Assembly: GCA_022592445.1 (NCBI GenBank)
Contig: JABYQR010000339.1
Location: forward strand, 1 to 46,490
Reading direction: 5' to 3'
DNA: 46,490 nucleotides
Source: Cytidiella melzeri
Lineage: Eukaryota; Basidiomycota; Agaricomycetes; Polyporales; Irpicaceae
This document shows positions 10,732-21,423 of the stretch, in pieces (the stretch's first letter is position 1; every line of letters starts with the position of its first letter). The notes beneath the pieces are model-generated. The model was not told where the DNA came from. It worked only from the letters and a program-made list of their open reading frames with translations, and did not search any database. A program made the position numbers and the translations under genes.

Positions 10732-12786
10732 AGATTGGAGAGGCAATATGTATCTTTCTCCCAAATCTTGTAGGCACAGTCTTGTCAGTCCTGCACTCCG
10801 ATTCTTCAGTGTTCTCTTACTCCCGCCCCTGTACTTGCTTGTTTGCGCTGCTTGAGGCAGCAACAAAACATGTTCATCTGTGTACTGTTGCTGAGCCAGG
10901 TCCAACATCCTGATCGCCATGCAAAACCTCTTGTAATATATATTCTTGGATTTGTCACGGTACGAGCAATTTGCTCATTCGAGTCAGCATAGGCAAGCCT
11001 TCAAGTTTCACAATCCAAGGACCCTTGAGGAGCTCGTAACTACGGTGTGAGACTGAGCATCTGTGTGCCAATGTGCTCACGTCAGACTTGATAACATTGT
11101 GACGATTCAGTACGCTTTGGACTTTGTGAACGTGCTCAGTTCTCACTTCAAAGAAAGTACAAAAAGTTTGTGTCAAAAGCGGTCAGTCATGGTCTCTTAC
11201 GCGACAGATCCGTGTAGCACTCATCATCTGATATGCGCGCGCAACTGCATGTCCTCGTCGTCCGAGCCTCCGGATGGTTCCTGGCCAAAGTCCCTCCACA
11301 AGATTCTTAAGATCTTGTCCACGCTATGATGATGATTAATTTGTGCGGGGGATGAACAGATGAACCGAGGTCATGCCCGGTCAAGGGCATTACATTGACC
11401 TGCGGGAGACGTATGAACTTGAGCACATGTAGTGATCAATAAGTGACTGGACGCCAGGTTTCGATGGGCCAACCTAAGTACCATCAGTCCCCGTTTGTGA
11501 TCATCCAACCATTGGACTCGTCTTGAAGCTGAATACTAAACACAAAACGCGTCCTCAAAACGGCATGAACATGACGAGGGACAATCTTACATTTACGCGT
11601 TCTTAGGGTAGGAAGCGACGCCGAGCTTAGTTCCACACCACCAGTAATGGCAACGAGCCCGTCGCCATCGCTCGCCGTCGGATACTCTTCAGCCTTGAAA
11701 ATAAAGTCTGTGCCGTTCTAGACAACTTTTACTGTCAAGAAGATGTCAGCCAATCACGCTAAACAGCTGCAACACATGTAGAGGAAACAGATATTGTACA
11801 TGATAAGGAGGGAGGATTCCCGGGGAAGCGGTCTTAATGCGCGTAAGCGGATTGAGTGCAAGCCAACTTCGGGCCAGGCGGCTGACCGCTGCGAATTTGA
11901 TACTTTCCAAGCGGTACATGCTCAGGAAGGTGGGATAGAAGAATGCATACAAAGAATACTAGTGTCGATGGCCGTGGTTTATACCTGTCGCGGATACGCT
12001 ACACGATGTCCGGACTCTTTGCCAAATCTGCTCGCAGTGATGGGAGGTTTATAGTTAGGCCAGTGATGAGAACCAGTCTCTGGATATGATTCTTGCGAGA
12101 ATACCTAGAAGTTCAGCCATAACCACGCGTCATGCCGCGTTGTTACAATACTAGTTTCGAGACCCTGTACTATATATTACAAATAAAAGATAGTATTATT
12201 ACTACTATTATCGCCTATAACAATATTAGTGCCTAATATGGTAATCCCCTGCCACTTCCTATTTTTCCCCTCTTGCTGTGTCCGCTCCAACGCACTTCTT
12301 GCCATCACCTCCAACTTGTCCTCCCCCTTGTTGCCCTCCTCCTCACCACTAATTGTTCAGTACACGCTTGTGGCATGGTACCGACTTGACATGCCTGTGG
12401 CGTAGTCAAAAACCGCATCGAGCAGTCTGACGACACTCGTTTGCTGACCGGACGCAAAGGAGGTCTTGTGGGGTAGGATTGGGAGAGGATTGTGCAGGTT
12501 TTGCACCACAGGTATGTCGCCTTCTCATCTTCAGCCCTTGCTACGCTTTACCTAGCCACGCAGCTGAGCCCCGGTTGCACCCACTTGAATGGTAAGTCAC
12601 GTCAGTCATCTTTCTCATCTCCCTTTCTCCGTACAACATGTCTGTGGGAAGGTGCGAGAATGAGCGGCCACAGAGTTACACAACACTTAAGCCGTCTCAC
12701 TCAATCCAACTGCAGATGTGTCTGTCATCATTGGTAACAACAGTGAGTTGTTGTTGCCCTCACCCTTGCCCTTGTTGTTGCCCTTG
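10732..12786. other. Intergenic, no gene recognised
   Basis: Only short unsupported frames occur here. An A/T-rich patch lies at about 12160-12240. From about 12250 C/T-rich TTGCCC motifs begin and build into the minisatellite that hosts the copia insertion. Confidence 0.5.
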
Positions 12787-12791
12787 CCCTT
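12787..12791. repeat. Target-site duplication, left copy (CCCTT)
   Basis: It matches 17723-17727. Chance agreement is possible because CCCTT recurs in the host minisatellite. Confidence 0.55.
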
Positions 12792-12794
12792 TAT

Positions 12795-13136
12795 TGTTTT
12801 TGCGAGGGGATGCGAGCGCACACGAACGATAGCGAGTAAAGTGGATAATCAAATAGCAACGAATATACATGAGTTTATATAGTTTTTAGAGATAGCGGAA
12901 ATAACTAATGTAGTAATAAAATGGAAGAGGAATTATGACATGATAGAGCGGGTACTCGGAATGTATGTGGAGGAAAGGATATACTAATATATAATGGAAG
13001 AAGCGAATAACTAGATAAGTAAAAGAGAATGAAGGAACCTGGCGGATCGCGTGTATAGGACGGAACGAAAAGCAGAATGACGAAGCTGTGATTCGGAATC
13101 AATTTGTGATGGCTCGGAACACCTTATAGAACAACA
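12795..13136 (-). repeat. 3' LTR of the complete copia element
   Basis: On the minus strand it runs from TGTTGTTCTATAAGG to CTCGCAAAAACA, so it has TG…CA ends. It is 342 bp and two substitutions from the other LTR. It follows directly on the polypurine tract. Confidence 0.93.
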
Positions 13137-13145
13137 CTCCCCCTC
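13137..13145 (-). other. Polypurine tract
   Basis: GAGGGGGAG on the minus strand touches the 3' LTR start and overlaps the TGA stop of Gag-Pol (13144-13146). It is the expected plus-strand primer site. Confidence 0.85.
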
Positions 13146-16100
13146 AACGAGTGGCGAGGTTGTTGAGCGCGAGTTGCTCTTGGTGTTTAATACGAGGCAG
13201 CGGCTTTGTAAGCATGTCGGCGCGATTGTCTTCGGAACTGCAGTGAGGGACTTTGATGGAACCGTCGAGGACGCGTTCGCGTACGAAATGATGGCGAATA
13301 TCGATATGTTTCGAGCGTGCGTGGAACTGGTGGTCTTGAGCGAATGAAATCGCTGCGAGATTGTCGGTGGCGATGACAGTTGGTCCGTTCGAGGAAAATC
13401 CTAACTCCTCGAGGAGTGTTCTGAACCATACGGCTTCCTTAGTAGCGTGAGCGAGCACGACATACTCAGCTTCCATTGTAGATAGAGCGACCGTGCTCTG
13501 CTTCTTCGAACTCCAACTGACCATCCCTCCTCCGAGCGTGAAGACATATCCCGAGATTGATCGGCGGTCGAGACGACTTTGGCCCCAGTCTGCGTCGCTG
13601 AAACCTGTAACGATGAAGTCGGAAGAATTGCCGAAGGTAAGTCCAAATTCTCGGGTTCCTTTGAGATAGCGAAGGACATGTTTAGCGGCGGTGCAATGAG
13701 TGGAGGTATGAGCGACGTTAAATTGGCTGAGCGACTGTACGGCGAATGCAATATCTGGGCGAGTGCCGACGGCGGAGTACATGAGTGAGCCGATGACGGC
13801 TTGGTATGGAAAATCGGAGTCGAGGTCTTCATCAGTGGAGGTCGGCGAGAGTGCAATGTTTGCGTCCAGAGGTGTGGACACAGGATTGCAGGATTCCATG
13901 CCGAAACGCGAGAGGATGGCGTCAGTGTATCGCGTTTGAGTGAGAGTGATCGTACCCTGATTGCGGTGACGAATGATTTGAATGCCGACATAGAGGCCGG
14001 CTTCACCAAGGTCGGTGATGTCGAAAAACTTCCGCAAATTATTCTTGAGATCGGTGGCGGTTTGAAGATTAGATGACGCAACGAGGCAGTCATCGACGTG
14101 TGTGCCAATCAAGGTGAGAGTTGTGTCTGCGAAACGATAGTAGAGGCATGGATCGGACTGGGCACGTATGAATCCCAGTGACTTGAGCAAGACTCGGTCG
14201 AGTTCGAGGCGCCAAGCGCGTCCGGCTTGTTTCAGACCATAGAGTGCCTTGTGGAGACGGTATACGCGTATAGTTCCATCTTCATATCCGGGTGCTTGGC
14301 ACATGTAAATATCTTCTTGTAAGGGAGAGTTTAGATAGGCACCAACTACATCAACTTGATGGAGTTCGAGATCGAGGCGTGCTGTAATTGCAATGAGTGT
14401 CCTGAAAGTCTCCAAGCGCATGACGGGAGCGTGGGTGGCGAAAAAGTCTTGGCCCGGAACCTGTGAGAAACCCTGAGCTACCAGTCGCGCCTTGTATTTG
14501 AGAATCTTTCCATCAGAATTGTGTTTGATGGCGAAGACCCAGCGACAGCCAACGGCTTTTCGTTCAGCTGGTAAATCCTCAATCGTGTAGGTCCCTAATT
14601 TCTTCAGCTGATTCATTTCCTTATCCATTGCCTCTTTCCAGAAAGGCCAGTCCGAGCGTGATTTAACTTCATCAATAGTTTGAGGCATGTCGGGATTGAG
14701 AGCGGCAAAACATAAGTTAGCTTCTGCTTCTGAAATCGCGCCTTGTGCATCCGAGATCTCATCCTGAACCAAAGGTTCAGATACAGGCACATTTCTTGAT
14801 CGAGGCTTGGCGGAGAGTGCCCGAAGAGTCTTTTGTTTGCCGTCGTTTGCTTTGAGATAGTCGACACGTTCAATATTACGACGGGTCCGAGTAACAGCAA
14901 GGGGAGGCGTGGCCACTCGGGGCTTGACTGCGGTAGGTGACGGAGCGGGTGCAATTGGCGGAGTAACCTGTAAATTCTCCCCCTCAAGCCCGGCAGTGGA
15001 CTCAATTATCGGCGCTGCAAGCCCGGTGTTCTTTGGAAAAATCACATCCCTGGAAGTGAGAACGTGTCTTGTTTCAGGTACGTAGTATCTCCATCCTACG
15101 GTGGATTCCTTGATGCCAACAAATTTCTGTTTGATGGACTGGGCGTTAAGCTTTGACGTGCGAACATTAACGCATACCCAGCAATCGGTTCCGAATTCGT
15201 AAATCCCCGAAAGGTTAGGCTTCTTTGAGCGGAGCGCTTGATACGGAGTTTTCCCTTGGAGGGCTCGGGTAGGCGACCGGTTCTTGAGAAATGCGGCGTA
15301 AGATGTTGCATCTTCCCATAGAAACTTTGGGAGTTCGTGACTAATCAACATAGCGCGAGCGTGTTCAACAAGGGTTCGATTAAGTCGTTCGGACACACCG
15401 TTATACTCCGGTGAGTAAGGTGATGTGGGTTCAATTTGAATACCCCGCTTTTCCGTGTATGATTTCGTTGCGCCTGAAACGTATTCCTTGGCGTTATCTA
15501 CCCGAAGGACCTTGATGCGATAATTCAATTGATTTTCGATCCACGCATCAAGTTCTTCGATTTTCGAAGGTGTTTCATCGCGGTCTTTCATGTATGAGGT
15601 CCAGACGTAGCGTGACTTGCCGTCTGTAAAGGTTATCATGTAGCGATTTCCATGAATGGATGTGACGGAGGCGGGGCCCCAAATATCTGTGAAAATTAAT
15701 TCACCAATTTTCGAGATCTTGCGCAAAGTTTGCGTCGGGAACGGCGCACGGGAGTGTTTCGCTTGGATACAGGATTCGCAAGTGAAGTTTGCGTCGGAGG
15801 ACGTATCAACATTCATTCCTGCAGCTAGTCCGTCATCGTGTAGTTCCTTGAGTTGCTTTTTATTAAGATGACCGAGGGCGCAATGCCACTCATACCATGA
15901 TCGTGGAGTGTCGGCCATCATGCATACCGCAGAGACGGGTTTGACATCCATTCGATATAGATAGCCGGATTTGGTTCCGCGTCCAATCAATTTTCCGCCT
16001 TTTTTGATGAGAAGATCTTTCCCATTACCCTCGTAAGAGAAACCAGAACTTGTGAGACGTCCAAGCGAGATGAGATTGTATTTCATTGTAGGTGCGTGGA

Positions 16101-17082
16101 GTACGTCTTTGAGGACGATAGGTACAGGACCGCGGTCGGTATTAAAATTGATGCGAACGTCGCCTCGGCCGAGACTAGTGCAGTTCCCGACGCCGTGGAT
16201 AGCGCTTGATACCGGCGTGTAACTGACAAACAAAGATTGATCAGCGACGATGTGTGACGTCGTACCGGTATCAGCAAGCCAGGTTGGTTCCGTTGCGAGA
16301 AAAGATTCCTCTTCGGCGATAAAAGTGTATTCGTCCGCATCGTCTGAGTCGGTATCGTTCTCAGCGACATGAGAATAATTTCTTCGACCTTTTCCCTTGT
16401 CACCTTTCCTGTCTTTCTCCTTCTTTCCTTTCTCTTTCTCCTTCTCCTTCTCCTTCTCCTTCTCCTCGTTCTTTCTAGCTTCTTTTCTACATTCCGGCTT
16501 GATGTGCCCTTCTTTTCCGCAACCATGACAGAAAACTCCTGATCGGAATTTCGATTTGATGCGTCGTTTGGTATTGGCGTACAGGGTCGTTTCGGTAGTC
16601 GAGCGCTCTTTTCGGCGGCCCTCTTCCTGTAGTATGCGGCCAATGATATTAGCGGAAGTTAGCGTGTTGTCAAGCGAGATAGAAGCGATCAGAGGGTCCC
16701 AAGTGGGCGGTAAAGCGGTTAGGATAACGGAGGCAAGCTCGTTATCGGAGATCTTGGTTGTTTGAATGAGATTGATCTCTTGCCACAGACTCTTGATTTT
16801 CCGGATTTCTTCCTCAAGATCAGAACCTTCTGTTATGGAATATCGGAGGAAGCGACGACGGAGAACGATCAGCGCTACTGCGCCTTCGTTGTTGAATACA
16901 TTGGCAAGAGTATCGAAGGCATCCTTCGAGGTAGCGGCGGAAATCACATGCGCCATCATAGCGTTTGAAACGCGGAGTCGAATGGCCGTAAGGGCCTTCC
17001 GATCTTTCTTCGTCCACTCGGCAATTAGCTTTGCATCAGTGGGTTTAGCGATATCACCGGATGTATAATCCCACAGACCCAT
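13144..17082 (-). CDS. Copia Gag-Pol polyprotein
   Basis: A single 1312-residue frame encodes the copia set in order. Gag (about 1-180, UBN2-like) is followed by a zinc knuckle C185-X2-C188-X4-H193-X4-C198, a Lys/Glu hexamer-coded linker (about 203-235), and an aspartic protease with DTG at 271-273. The integrase HHCC zinc module is H400/H405/C435/C438, and its catalytic D466, D529 and E565 are present. Reverse transcriptase has D911 and an HVDD core (D997, D998). RNase H has D1163, E1204 and D1240, and the polyprotein ends NRADMLTKPL…NNLATR. All catalytic residues are present. The oddity is the start: the gag frame stays open for about 48 codons upstream of this ATG (…ENYITWRVQISDILTD), while the obvious ATG at 17225 is in another frame. 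Confidence 0.93.
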   Translation of the reverse strand: MGLWDYTSGDIAKPTDAKLIAEWTKKDRKALTAIRLRVSNAMMAHVISAATSKDAFDTLANVFNNEGAVALIVLRRRFLRYSITEGSDLEEEIRKIKSLWQEINLIQTTKISDNELASVILTALPPTWDPLIASISLDNTLTSANIIGRILQEEGRRKERSTTETTLYANTKRRIKSKFRSGVFCHGCGKEGHIKPECRKEARKNEEKEKEKEKEKEKGKKEKDRKGDKGKGRRNYSHVAENDTDSDDADEYTFIAEEESFLATEPTWLADTGTTSHIVADQSLFVSYTPVSSAIHGVGNCTSLGRGDVRINFNTDRGPVPIVLKDVLHAPTMKYNLISLGRLTSSGFSYEGNGKDLLIKKGGKLIGRGTKSGYLYRMDVKPVSAVCMMADTPRSWYEWHCALGHLNKKQLKELHDDGLAAGMNVDTSSDANFTCESCIQAKHSRAPFPTQTLRKISKIGELIFTDIWGPASVTSIHGNRYMITFTDGKSRYVWTSYMKDRDETPSKIEELDAWIENQLNYRIKVLRVDNAKEYVSGATKSYTEKRGIQIEPTSPYSPEYNGVSERLNRTLVEHARAMLISHELPKFLWEDATSYAAFLKNRSPTRALQGKTPYQALRSKKPNLSGIYEFGTDCWVCVNVRTSKLNAQSIKQKFVGIKESTVGWRYYVPETRHVLTSRDVIFPKNTGLAAPIIESTAGLEGENLQVTPPIAPAPSPTAVKPRVATPPLAVTRTRRNIERVDYLKANDGKQKTLRALSAKPRSRNVPVSEPLVQDEISDAQGAISEAEANLCFAALNPDMPQTIDEVKSRSDWPFWKEAMDKEMNQLKKLGTYTIEDLPAERKAVGCRWVFAIKHNSDGKILKYKARLVAQGFSQVPGQDFFATHAPVMRLETFRTLIAITARLDLELHQVDVVGAYLNSPLQEDIYMCQAPGYEDGTIRVYRLHKALYGLKQAGRAWRLELDRVLLKSLGFIRAQSDPCLYYRFADTTLTLIGTHVDDCLVASSNLQTATDLKNNLRKFFDITDLGEAGLYVGIQIIRHRNQGTITLTQTRYTDAILSRFGMESCNPVSTPLDANIALSPTSTDEDLDSDFPYQAVIGSLMYSAVGTRPDIAFAVQSLSQFNVAHTSTHCTAAKHVLRYLKGTREFGLTFGNSSDFIVTGFSDADWGQSRLDRRSISGYVFTLGGGMVSWSSKKQSTVALSTMEAEYVVLAHATKEAVWFRTLLEELGFSSNGPTVIATDNLAAISFAQDHQFHARSKHIDIRHHFVRERVLDGSIKVPHCSSEDNRADMLTKPLPRIKHQEQLALNNLATR

Positions 17083-17360
17083 GTCCGTGAGAATGTCCGA
17101 GATTTGAACGCGCCAAGTGATGTAATTCTCGGCTCCCCGTAATGGGTCGATTCGGTAAGTGCCCGAAGGTTCAGACGCACTTGAAGTTGCCGCAGCGACG
17201 GTGGCAGGTGTGGAGTAGTAGACATAGTGATCTAATAAAAAGATCTGAGAATAATTTGTGATAGAAATGGCCTACGGGCGTAATGCCGACGTATTGTCGC
17301 CGTGATCCGTGCAGGGTCCAAGTATAGAGCTTGAAGTTATCGAGAGAGTGTGCGCCTAAA

Positions 17361-17377
17361 GCGCGGGGCTCATAACC
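17361..17377 (-). other. Primer-binding site for an initiator-tRNA-Met half molecule
   Basis: Three bases after the 5' LTR the element reads GGTTATGAGCCCCGCGC. Its complement, GCGCGGGGCTCATAACC, closely resembles the anticodon arm of fungal initiator tRNA-Met (…GGGCTCATAACC…). Drosophila copia is primed the same way by a cleaved 5' half of that tRNA. Confidence 0.75.
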
Positions 17378-17380
17378 GAT

Positions 17381-17722
17381 TGTTTTTGCGAGGTGATGCG
17401 AGCGCACACGAACGATAGCGAGTAAAGTGGATAATCAAATAGCAACGAATATACATGAGTTTATATAGTTTTTAGAGATAGCGGAAATAACTAATGTAGT
17501 AATAAAATGGAAGAGGAATTATGACATGATAGAGCGGGTACTCGGAATGTATGTGGAGGAAAGGATATACTAATATATAATGGAAGAAGCGGATAACTAG
17601 ATAAGTAAAAGAGAATGAAGGAACCTGGCGGATCGCGTGTATAGGACGGAACGAAAAGCAGAATGACGAAGCTGTGATTCGGAATCAATTTGTGATGGCT
17701 CGGAACACCTTATAGAACAACA
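17381..17722 (-). repeat. 5' LTR of the complete copia element
   Basis: This is the 342-bp partner of the LTR at 12795-13136, identical except at 17394 and 17592. Confidence 0.93.
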
Positions 17723-18000
17723 CCCTTGCCCTTGTTGCCCTCTTGCCCTTGTTGCCCTTGTTGCCCTCTTGCCCTTGCCCTCACCCTCACCCTCTTCCTC
17801 TCCCTTGTTGCCCTCTCCCTTGTTGCCCTTGTTGTTGCCCTTGCCCTCTCCCTTGTTGTTGCCCTTGCCCTCATCGTTGCCCTTGCCTTTGACTGCTCTC
17901 ACTCTTGCTTTTGCCTTTTCTCTCGCCCTCTCCTTCCACATCCTTGCCCTCAGTGTTTCTTGTCCTTGCCCTCACCCTTTTGCACCTTCGCCCTTGCTGT
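17723..18000 (+). repeat. TTGCCC/CTCACC-rich minisatellite
   Basis: This is an irregular run of TTGCCC, TTGTTGCCC and CCCTCACC units. The same motif flanks the copia element on the left (about 12740-12790), so the element interrupted one repeat tract. Long frames on either strand here are low-complexity shadows. Confidence 0.8.
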
Positions 18001-18251
18001 TGCTCTCGGCCTCACCCTCACTGCTGGTTTCACTCCTGCTTTTGCTATCTCAGTTGTCGTAGACACCTGTGTTGTTCTGGGACTGCCTGTGGTGTCCAAT
18101 TGCTCCCGCATCTTGTGCGACTGTGTCGCCAAAACTGTTGTGTAAACCTGTGCAACTGTGTTGCCCAGATGCATAAGTTGGATTGGACAGACTCTGAGGT
18201 GAGTTCCGTCACAAGCTGCATACATCCTTACCAATGTCCATCTCCATCTGG

Positions 18252-18434
18252 ATGGTGCACCACAGGCTCTATGAACGGGAGGCCAACACCAATCCATATG
18301 TCAACTCCATCGTCCCTCTGCCAGTCTGGGATGCAGCTGCCCAGGAGGATGCCAGACAGCTGCTCCGAGCCTTGATGGCGCAGGTCAAGCCTGTCATGAA
18401 GGCTCATCAACTTCAGGTGAACAGCATTGAGGAG
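18252..18434 (+). pseudogene. WLM (Wss1-like metalloprotease) domain fragment
   Basis: From the ATG at 18252 the translation MVHHRLYEREANTNPYV… continues …QEDARQLLRALMAQVKP…, the N-terminal half of a WLM domain as I remember mushroom homologues. WLM proteins are zinc proteases related to SPRTN/Wss1 that act on DNA-protein crosslinks and SUMO conjugates. A donor (GAG|GTACAT) follows at 18435. The next open segment (about 18497-18712) does not contain the HELAH zinc motif or any WLM sequence I can recognise. With the metal-binding half missing this is probably a dead copy, though a diverged short gene cannot be excluded. Confidence 0.6.
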
Positions 18435-19630
18435 GTACATCCATGTCAGTTCAAGCGACTACATGTATGGGGATTCTGACCATGTTATGTTCAGTACCAT
18501 GGTGCGCACACTGTATGTGCTAATCTATTATACAAAGATTGCGTATTGATGGCTAACACCTTTTCAGAACGAACAAATCAGACCATCTGGCATGTTCCGT
18601 CTGTGGTACACCTAGAGGTGAAAGTGACTGGGAAGGGGTCTCCGGATAAAATGGCTTTTGTATTGTACTATGAGTGTCGAATTCACGATTTGTTTGTTTA
18701 TGTAAATTGCTACTGAGAACCTGAAGTTCATGCCTCAAGAAAGAAGTGGCATCCTTACCTGGTAAGCACAGCAAATTGACATAGACTTTGAAAATGAACA
18801 GGTGCTCACACCCTTTGCATACTGGAGTAGCACCTTTATCTATACGGTGAGCGGCGTGTTTGATCTTTCAACAGTCAACATCAACAGTTAATCAGTACAG
18901 TACTACTCCCCCCTCCTCCTCCTCCTCTCCCCTTCTCTCGCTCTTTCTATGCCTATTTCACCCTTGCCCATCCAGCCCCTTCTCCCACATTTCCTGTCCC
19001 TATCCTGTCGTAGCCCTTGCACCATCCCTGTCTTTTCTACCTCGCGTGCCTGATGTGCCTGACTGTCTCACATTTCTATCTATTCTTGTTGCCGTCTCAA
19101 CCCAAAACATTTTTCTTTGCTGGGGACTTCCTTTTTGGTAACTATTATTCTTCTCTGCATCATCATCTGTAATAATATTATCTTTTAATTGTAAGCAGCT
19201 CCCCTGTACGCCCCACGATCAGGCTGTGCGTTATCGTGTTGAGCAGATGGACGTGCCCGGTAACGGAGTCTGTTGAAGAGAAATCAGCACACGTTCTTCA
19301 AATCAGCTTTCCACAAGCAGGCACACGTCGATCAAGGCCAAGGAAGATTGGTAGTGCTTACCAGCAGTGGGATATCGATACGACCGCTCCTACGAGTTCC
19401 TGCGATGCTCGCGGCTCCAAAGTTCACTCAAGCGTCGTCTGTATAGCATGTGCATGGAAATCAACCGCAGTGATGCTGTAAACCATGGGAGCGTATGAGC
19501 ACAAACTCGGAGTCCGGGTGCAAAGGCCAGCAGTGCCCCTCATGCGTGAATATGTTAGCCTACGTAAGCAGCTTTGTGGCGCGGGCCGCGGTCCCTCCTT
19601 GATCCCGGGTTGACAGTTCGCCTTCCAGCA
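18435..19630. other. Region without recognisable genes
   Basis: It contains a possible downstream exon of the WLM fragment (about 18497-18712, unassigned), a CTC trinucleotide run near 18907-18925 and a C/T-rich stretch to about 19100. Short frames around 19236-19481 match nothing I know. Confidence 0.45.
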
Positions 19631-19638
19631 GCCATGGC

Positions 19639-20862
19639 TAGTGTTGCGTCGATAATTCAACGGAGATGTAAGGTAAGTAAATAATTGTTGAGGGTCAGAT
19701 TCAGGGTAAATAAAGGATGTAAGTAATGTTTCTTACCATTGCCGGACCGTGCCGTCCCGGGCAGTAAGTAATAGTAAGTAATGGTAATTAAAGGTCAGTA
19801 ATGGTAAGTAATCTGACGGATTGAGGAGCCACTTAGCGTTTAATGGACTTTGCTTTCGCCACTCGCCATCCACCCCAACTTCGACGACGTGTCGAGGTCC
19901 ACAGCTGTTGTACGAAGAGTACAAGGTGTGTGTTGTCGTCTATGCCTCTGATGCTACACTGACGATGTCGCCTGGAAGATCAGCATTGAGCACCGCTCGG
20001 GTTGCACACTCAGTGAGCGACACAGCAACTCGCCGCGGACGGTTGGCAAGGCTTCCACTTCCCCTTAAAGCTCTTCAACTTGACCCAAAAACACGTCTCC
20101 CTACTCCTCATGTCAACGTGATCTTTCAAGACACGCACTGAAGTTGCGTGAGCGACCACTACTACACGACAATCAGAAGTTGCGTGAGTCGCACCTCAGA
20201 GGGTGTGCAAATTGTAAGGGGGGAAAAGCAGGTTCAAGGATGGGTCAGGCGCGGTATTCCAGTAGGAGTGAAGGTCGACCTCATGGGGCCGACGATGTAC
20301 GACTTTCTGGGTACGCTCGTGGACAATATCATAAGTTATAGTACATACACGCGTACGGGAATGAACACAATTTGCTGCAATGGCCCTGACTAATACATGA
20401 GAAAGGACTAGTACATGAGAAAGGACGAAGGCATTAGCCAGACATGTAGTCCATGCTTCATGCATGGGCCGCTAAGTAGACAGTCCGCACGAAGTACATC
20501 AGCTACTGTCTACCATTGGCTACGCCCAGTCATCAATGCGGAATGCCTCTGCAGACAAAGCTCCCCTAATGCTGATGGCAGGCAGGCTCGGAGCTCATCC
20601 TGATAGTGGTGGGGACTCAGCACAAAGGCCGTTCAAGTCTTCAAGAACGTAGGGAAAAAATCATGAATTTTTCGGCCCGTGAAACGTCTGGTCTCCCGAC
20701 GTTGTGTTTCGTAGCATGTGCGACATCCGTGCGCCCGACGACCTTTATTTACATTTACTTACATAGCTCGGGAGCAATCAGATGTAAGATATGTAAATTA
20801 CCCTGTAAGTAATCCATTATTTACTGACAGTAAATTACATCCCTATTTTCGACGCAACACTA
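19639..20862. mobile_element. Non-autonomous hAT-like element with 8-bp target duplication
   Basis: Perfect 14-bp terminal inverted repeats (TAGTGTTGCGTCGA at 19639-19652, its complement at 20849-20862) begin TAGTG, fitting the YARNG rule for hAT ends. Both are flanked by GCCATGGC (19631-19638 and 20863-20870), an 8-bp duplication as hAT transposases make. Subterminal regions on both sides are rich in GTAAGTAA/TTACTTAC motifs. The 1.22-kb interior has no transposase that I can recognise. The duplicated site is itself a palindrome, so the 22-bp agreement could also be read as a longer TIR. Confidence 0.7.
20395..20428 (+). repeat. Two-copy 17-bp direct repeat inside the hAT-like element
   Basis: TACATGAGAAAGGAC followed by TA or GA occurs twice in tandem. 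Confidence 0.6.
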
Positions 20863-21335
20863 GCCATGGCACCGTGACCACGACCACGCACGCCAAAATC
20901 TTCGCAGCTGGGCATGATAGACTTGGCGTTACGAACAATCGACCGTGAGTTCTCTCATAACGCTGCCCCACGCAAACGCGGCTCTACGTATGTTTGTTCT
21001 GGCGTGCCACTAGTTCGCACTAAACTAATGTTGGCTTGTCTTGCAGATACACTCGTATTGTGTGATCTGCATATGCGTTAGCTGATAGAACTATCCATGC
21101 CAAACTTGCAGGCAATGGGCGATCCCGCTGAATGGTCGCGAGCAGACTATTCGGTGCTAATTCAGTCGGCGTACAGGGTCCTGAATTACTGGAGAACTTG
21201 AAGAGCACCGGGACCTGTACGAGTAATCTGATAACGTCCATGCTCCGCTTATCGATTGTAGGCATGCTTTATCTCGGTGAGAGACAAACCTCCTTTCCGG
21301 CGCTGGTAGAATATTGACAAAGCCCAAGGAGCACA

Positions 21336-21341
21336 TATAAG
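21336..21341 (+). promoter_or_regulatory. Candidate TATA box for the protease inhibitor
   Basis: TATAAG in the context CACATATAAGTCCC lies 88 bp before the ATG at 21424. Confidence 0.5.
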
Positions 21342-21423
21342 TCCCTCTCTGTAGCGATGATTGCATCTGCAAGATCTCCCTAAAGCCTTTGAACATCTGC
21401 AGCCATTCTTCTTCCTAGACATC

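Larger units (their letters stand above)
12792..17722 (-). mobile_element. Complete, recently inserted Ty1/copia retrotransposon
   Basis: The element lies on the minus strand with two 342-bp LTRs, a tRNA-half primer site, one Gag-Pol frame and a polypurine tract overlapping the stop codon. CCCTT flanks it on both sides (12787-12791 and 17723-17727) as a 5-bp target duplication. At the 3' LTR end three extra bases (12792-12794) separate the LTR from the duplication. The LTRs differ at only two positions (12808/17394 and 13006/17592), about 99.4% identity, so insertion was recent. The flank is itself a CCCTT-rich repeat, so the duplication is likely but not unique. Confidence 0.92.

Noticed and set aside
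17597..17941. Minus-strand Lys/Glu/Gly-rich frame
   Set aside because: It is the complement of the TTGCCC minisatellite and part of an LTR; low-complexity shadow.
20148..20393. Open frame with EGVQIVRGEKQVQGWVRRG inside the hAT-like element
   Set aside because: It looks slightly protein-like but matches no transposase I know and has no start or splice support.
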